Of a stretch of DNA of 64,000 nt, positions 61,601 through 64,000 are shown one piece after another (positions within the stretch are counted from its first letter, which is position 1; each line of letters starts with the position of its first letter). The translations under genes were made by a program, and so were the position numbers. The notes beneath the pieces are model-generated. The model was not told the origin of the DNA and ran no database searches. It saw nothing but the letters and a program-made list of their open reading frames with translations. The stretch lies in assembly GCA_037176705.1 (NCBI GenBank), contig CM073905.1:31776986-31840985 (forward strand), read 5' to 3'. The stretch comes from Molossus alvarezi (Eukaryota > Chordata > Mammalia > Chiroptera > Molossidae).

Positions 61601-63190
61601 CTCAGACCTCAGTTCCCAGTGTTGAGACTGGGTGACCTGGTCAAGAATGCGGGTCAGGGTGGGTTTGCCACCAGACCAGGTAGTTCACATGCTGGTTGAA
61701 GATGGGGAACCCAAGCGAGTTGAAAAAACTCATCAGGTCTTGAAGAATGAAGGAAGCTAGACGAGGCAGCATCTTTTAGGGAAAAAGACAAAAGCTAGGA
61801 TTATTCTAAATGGAGGATGAGTTCAGCCAGTAGATCTTGTTTCCAATTATCACCCTTAATAGGGCTGTTCAGGATTTCTTTGGGATTATTTTCCATTTCC
61901 ACCACTAAGTTTCTGGCTTACCAATCATCTAGCTTATGGGCTGTTGCAGTGAGAGGGTGTCTGAGTCAAATGAGGTAGAGCCTCTGTGTCCTTGGGCCTT
62001 GAGCTTTTCTCAGTCATTTTTGGGAGGCAGCACCTTTATCTTTCATGTGGACTAGGTCATGACCTCAGTGCTGTATTCTCTCAAATATCTTGGCTCTTGT
62101 ATCCAGGTCATTCCCTAGGTGAGAACCAGAGTGCTCAGATTGTGAACCTCAAATTGGGGACCTACCTTTTCTCTCCCCTTTAGATTTCTATATTTTGGAG
62201 ACGTGCTTTTTTAATATGGGCCACCATGAGGGCATCAAGGGCGATGGCAGTGGTAGCATATGGCTGTGTACAACAGTAATAGGTATTATTCAGGTTAGAA
62301 TCTTAACAGTTCCAGGGAGAACACAGGCTGAGAGTCCTTAAAATGTAAATTAGCAGTTCAGATCCAAAACACCGACATTCTGAGAAAGCATACATGGAAA
62401 GTCAATCAAGGTAGTAGATAGAACTCAGATTTCTTATTCTGAGAATAGATATTGCCAATCCTAAGGCAATAAACAGACAGGCAGGGGTCAGGAAACAAAT
62501 TTATAGGCCAGTGATTCTACTGTTCTGTTTTCCACAGATGTTGTCAGTGTTTTGCTATCCACATTCCACCACGGTGGAATGCTCTAGTTGATCATTTTGG
62601 AAATATTAAACAATATATTGGAAGTGTTTGCTTTTGAAAATTGTTAGTGAACAATGTTAGTGTTTGAAAAGTGGTAGTCAGCAGAATACAGTCTTAGAGA
62701 ACAGAATATCAATAAAATCTTATTTAAATTAGTATTTCTTTTAAAAGCACTGGTTAAGAAAACTGTGTCCTGTTAAAATAAGCCTTGCTGTTTGGAGATT
62801 CTTCTGGCTTTGTGTTGTTAACAGTGTGCTTTGCTGTTCCATTAGCATTGTCAACTGGCAGATGCATTTGAGGCCCAGAGAACTAGCTCCCCAGCGCTAG
62901 GTTAACAAGGTACCCCACCACCTGAATCTGATGTCAGATAAGGAAAGCAACATGTAATGTTTGGTGCAATTCCCTTATTTGATCTGCACTAAAATTTATT
63001 GGCAAAAGTGGATTTTGGTCTAAGAATGGATCCCTTAAGTATTTGTGTGTCACATTCAGTGATCGTGACATCTAAAAGTGGCCTTGATGAATAAAACTGG
63101 TGTTAAGTCAAATACTTTCAAATGTCATCTTTCCATCCAACACTCCAGATAATCTAAAGTGATTTAATAGATGAAGTAAATTTCCACCTG
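61601..63190. other. MED13L: Intron 4, unrecognised, with possible conserved patches
   Basis: More GC-rich than its surroundings at 61600-62200; no named repeat. Contains the inverted TEAD-like motif at 62562-62581. 62780-62990 looks unique. No coding evidence. Confidence 0.4.
62562..62581. promoter_or_regulatory. Perfect inverted repeat of a TEAD-like motif
   Basis: CATTCCACC, AC spacer, GGTGGAATG. Each arm contains CATTCC/GGAATG, the core of the TEAD (MCAT) binding motif. The palindrome is directly visible; binding is inference. Confidence 0.5.
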
Positions 63191-63194
63191 TTAT

Positions 63195-63400
63195 ACCTTT
63201 GTTGCCGTTTATTGAGTCTTGCTGTGTTCTGAGCTTTTGCTAAAAGCTTTATGTGCATTTACTCACTTAATCCCTCATTTTAAATCCTATGAGGTAAGAA
63301 CTGTTATCCTCATTTTATAAATGAGAACACTGAAGTGTCCATAGTGTTTTCATAGTGGGTGGCATAGATAGTCATGCTCCAGATCCAAAGTTGGTCTGCT
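63195..63400 (-). repeat. MIR fragment, antisense
   Basis: 'gccgtttattgagtcttgct', 'tatgtgcatttactcactta', 'atcctatgaggtaagaactg' and 'ctcattttataaatgagaac' match reverse-complement MIR. Confidence 0.75.
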
Positions 63401-64000
63401 CTAAAATATGTGCCCTTTACCTCTCCACTTACATTAGTTTAATTACAAACTCGGACTAGGGTAGGGGGAGGTACTTTATGAGAAATGTTTATTGTCTGGT
63501 TTTTCTCCTTCTCTTTGAGTTTGTCAGACATCATGTTCACATGATGTATAATGTAGTAGAAGAGATAAAACATCTACTTATTTTTTCAGTTAAGTGTTTA
63601 TTGAAATCTAACATCATCTTGTACCAGTTCATTCTTTCACCCTGTGTCCTGATAGTAGATCTCCAGTCTGCAAAAGTCTCTTAAAGTGCTCCAGTGTTCA
63701 AAAGACAGTCTCTTAAAGTGCTAGAAAAAATGTTACTTCGTGTCTTTTTTCTCTTCCTACTAACAATTCCAACTTTGTGTCTGTTTTAGAATATAAAAAA
63801 ATACATTAGTATTAGTCAAATACTGCATGTCATTGGTTCTAAAATGTATTTTCCTTCCACATTTTAGTATTTCAAGTTGTGATGTTTCTTACATAAGAAT
63901 TATAGTTAGTATTTTTTTCTTAGTGGTTAATAAAAAGACCATGTCTAAAATAATGATATCTTAGATTCAATTAAATATACAGGTGCATGTAGAAAATTCT
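63401..64000. other. MED13L: Intron 4 to window end, no recognisable element
   Basis: AT-rich; no gene or named repeat. A short direct repeat GTCTCTTAAAGTGCT occurs at about 63676-63690 and 63708-63722. Confidence 0.5.

Overview
The window is intronic DNA of a mammalian gene, almost certainly from a bat. It carries two short coding exons on the + strand (25378-25462 and 38544-38627). Joined in frame, they encode a continuous stretch of the N-terminal domain of a Mediator kinase-module subunit that I recognise as MED13L. Residues that differ from the paralogue MED13 (the [10 protein letters not shown] start, [18 protein letters not shown]) all favour MED13L. By codon count against the human protein from memory, these are exons 3 and 4 (about residues 104-160). 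Everything before 25378 is the end of intron 2, 25463-38543 is all of intron 3 (13,081 bp), and everything after 38627 is the beginning of intron 4.

The bat assignment rests on about 30 tRNA-derived Ves-type SINEs, a SINE group characteristic of yangochiropteran bats. They fall into at least four structural classes: (A) full-length Ves with a 3' end reading about CCTCGGGTGAGGAT-polyA; (B) a class with a head reading CAGTGTGGCTCAGTGGTTGAGC and an ATCAATAAA-type tail; (C) older, more diverged copies; (D) very short copies that keep only the tRNA-like head plus an A-rich tail. Many have clear target-site duplications (TSDs). Two DNA transposon miniatures add to this picture: a SPIN/URR1-like hAT element at 57593-57785 with 8-bp target duplications, and a mariner-type MITE at 33394-33505 with TA duplications. 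Bats are the mammals best known for late DNA-transposon activity. I saw no HeliBat Helitron, so I do not narrow the family.

Layout. 1-25377 (intron 2 end): L2, an LTR-like relic, MER5A, SINEs, an L1 3' end (17298-17597), and an old antisense L1 (20640-22850) carrying two nested SINEs. 25378-25462: exon 3. 25463-38543: intron 3, containing a nearly complete HAL1/L1-like retrotransposon with intact duplications (27450-30093), several SINEs, the mariner MITE and a 127-nt pure pyrimidine tract. 38544-38627: exon 4. 38628-64000: intron 4, containing SINEs, MIRs, MER20, the SPIN element, microsatellites and long unremarkable AT-rich stretches.

No complete gene, bacterial operon, CRISPR array or structural RNA gene is present. 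The short open frames are chance or repeat-derived, apart from the decayed ORF1 of the HAL1-like element. The most interesting items are the head-only SINE class, the SPIN and mariner relics, the HAL1 copy with its YY1-like start, a CpG-retaining unique block at 13590-14060 that could be an enhancer, and a perfect inverted TEAD-like motif at 62562-62581. All repeat names come from memory of consensus sequences, not from a database search.
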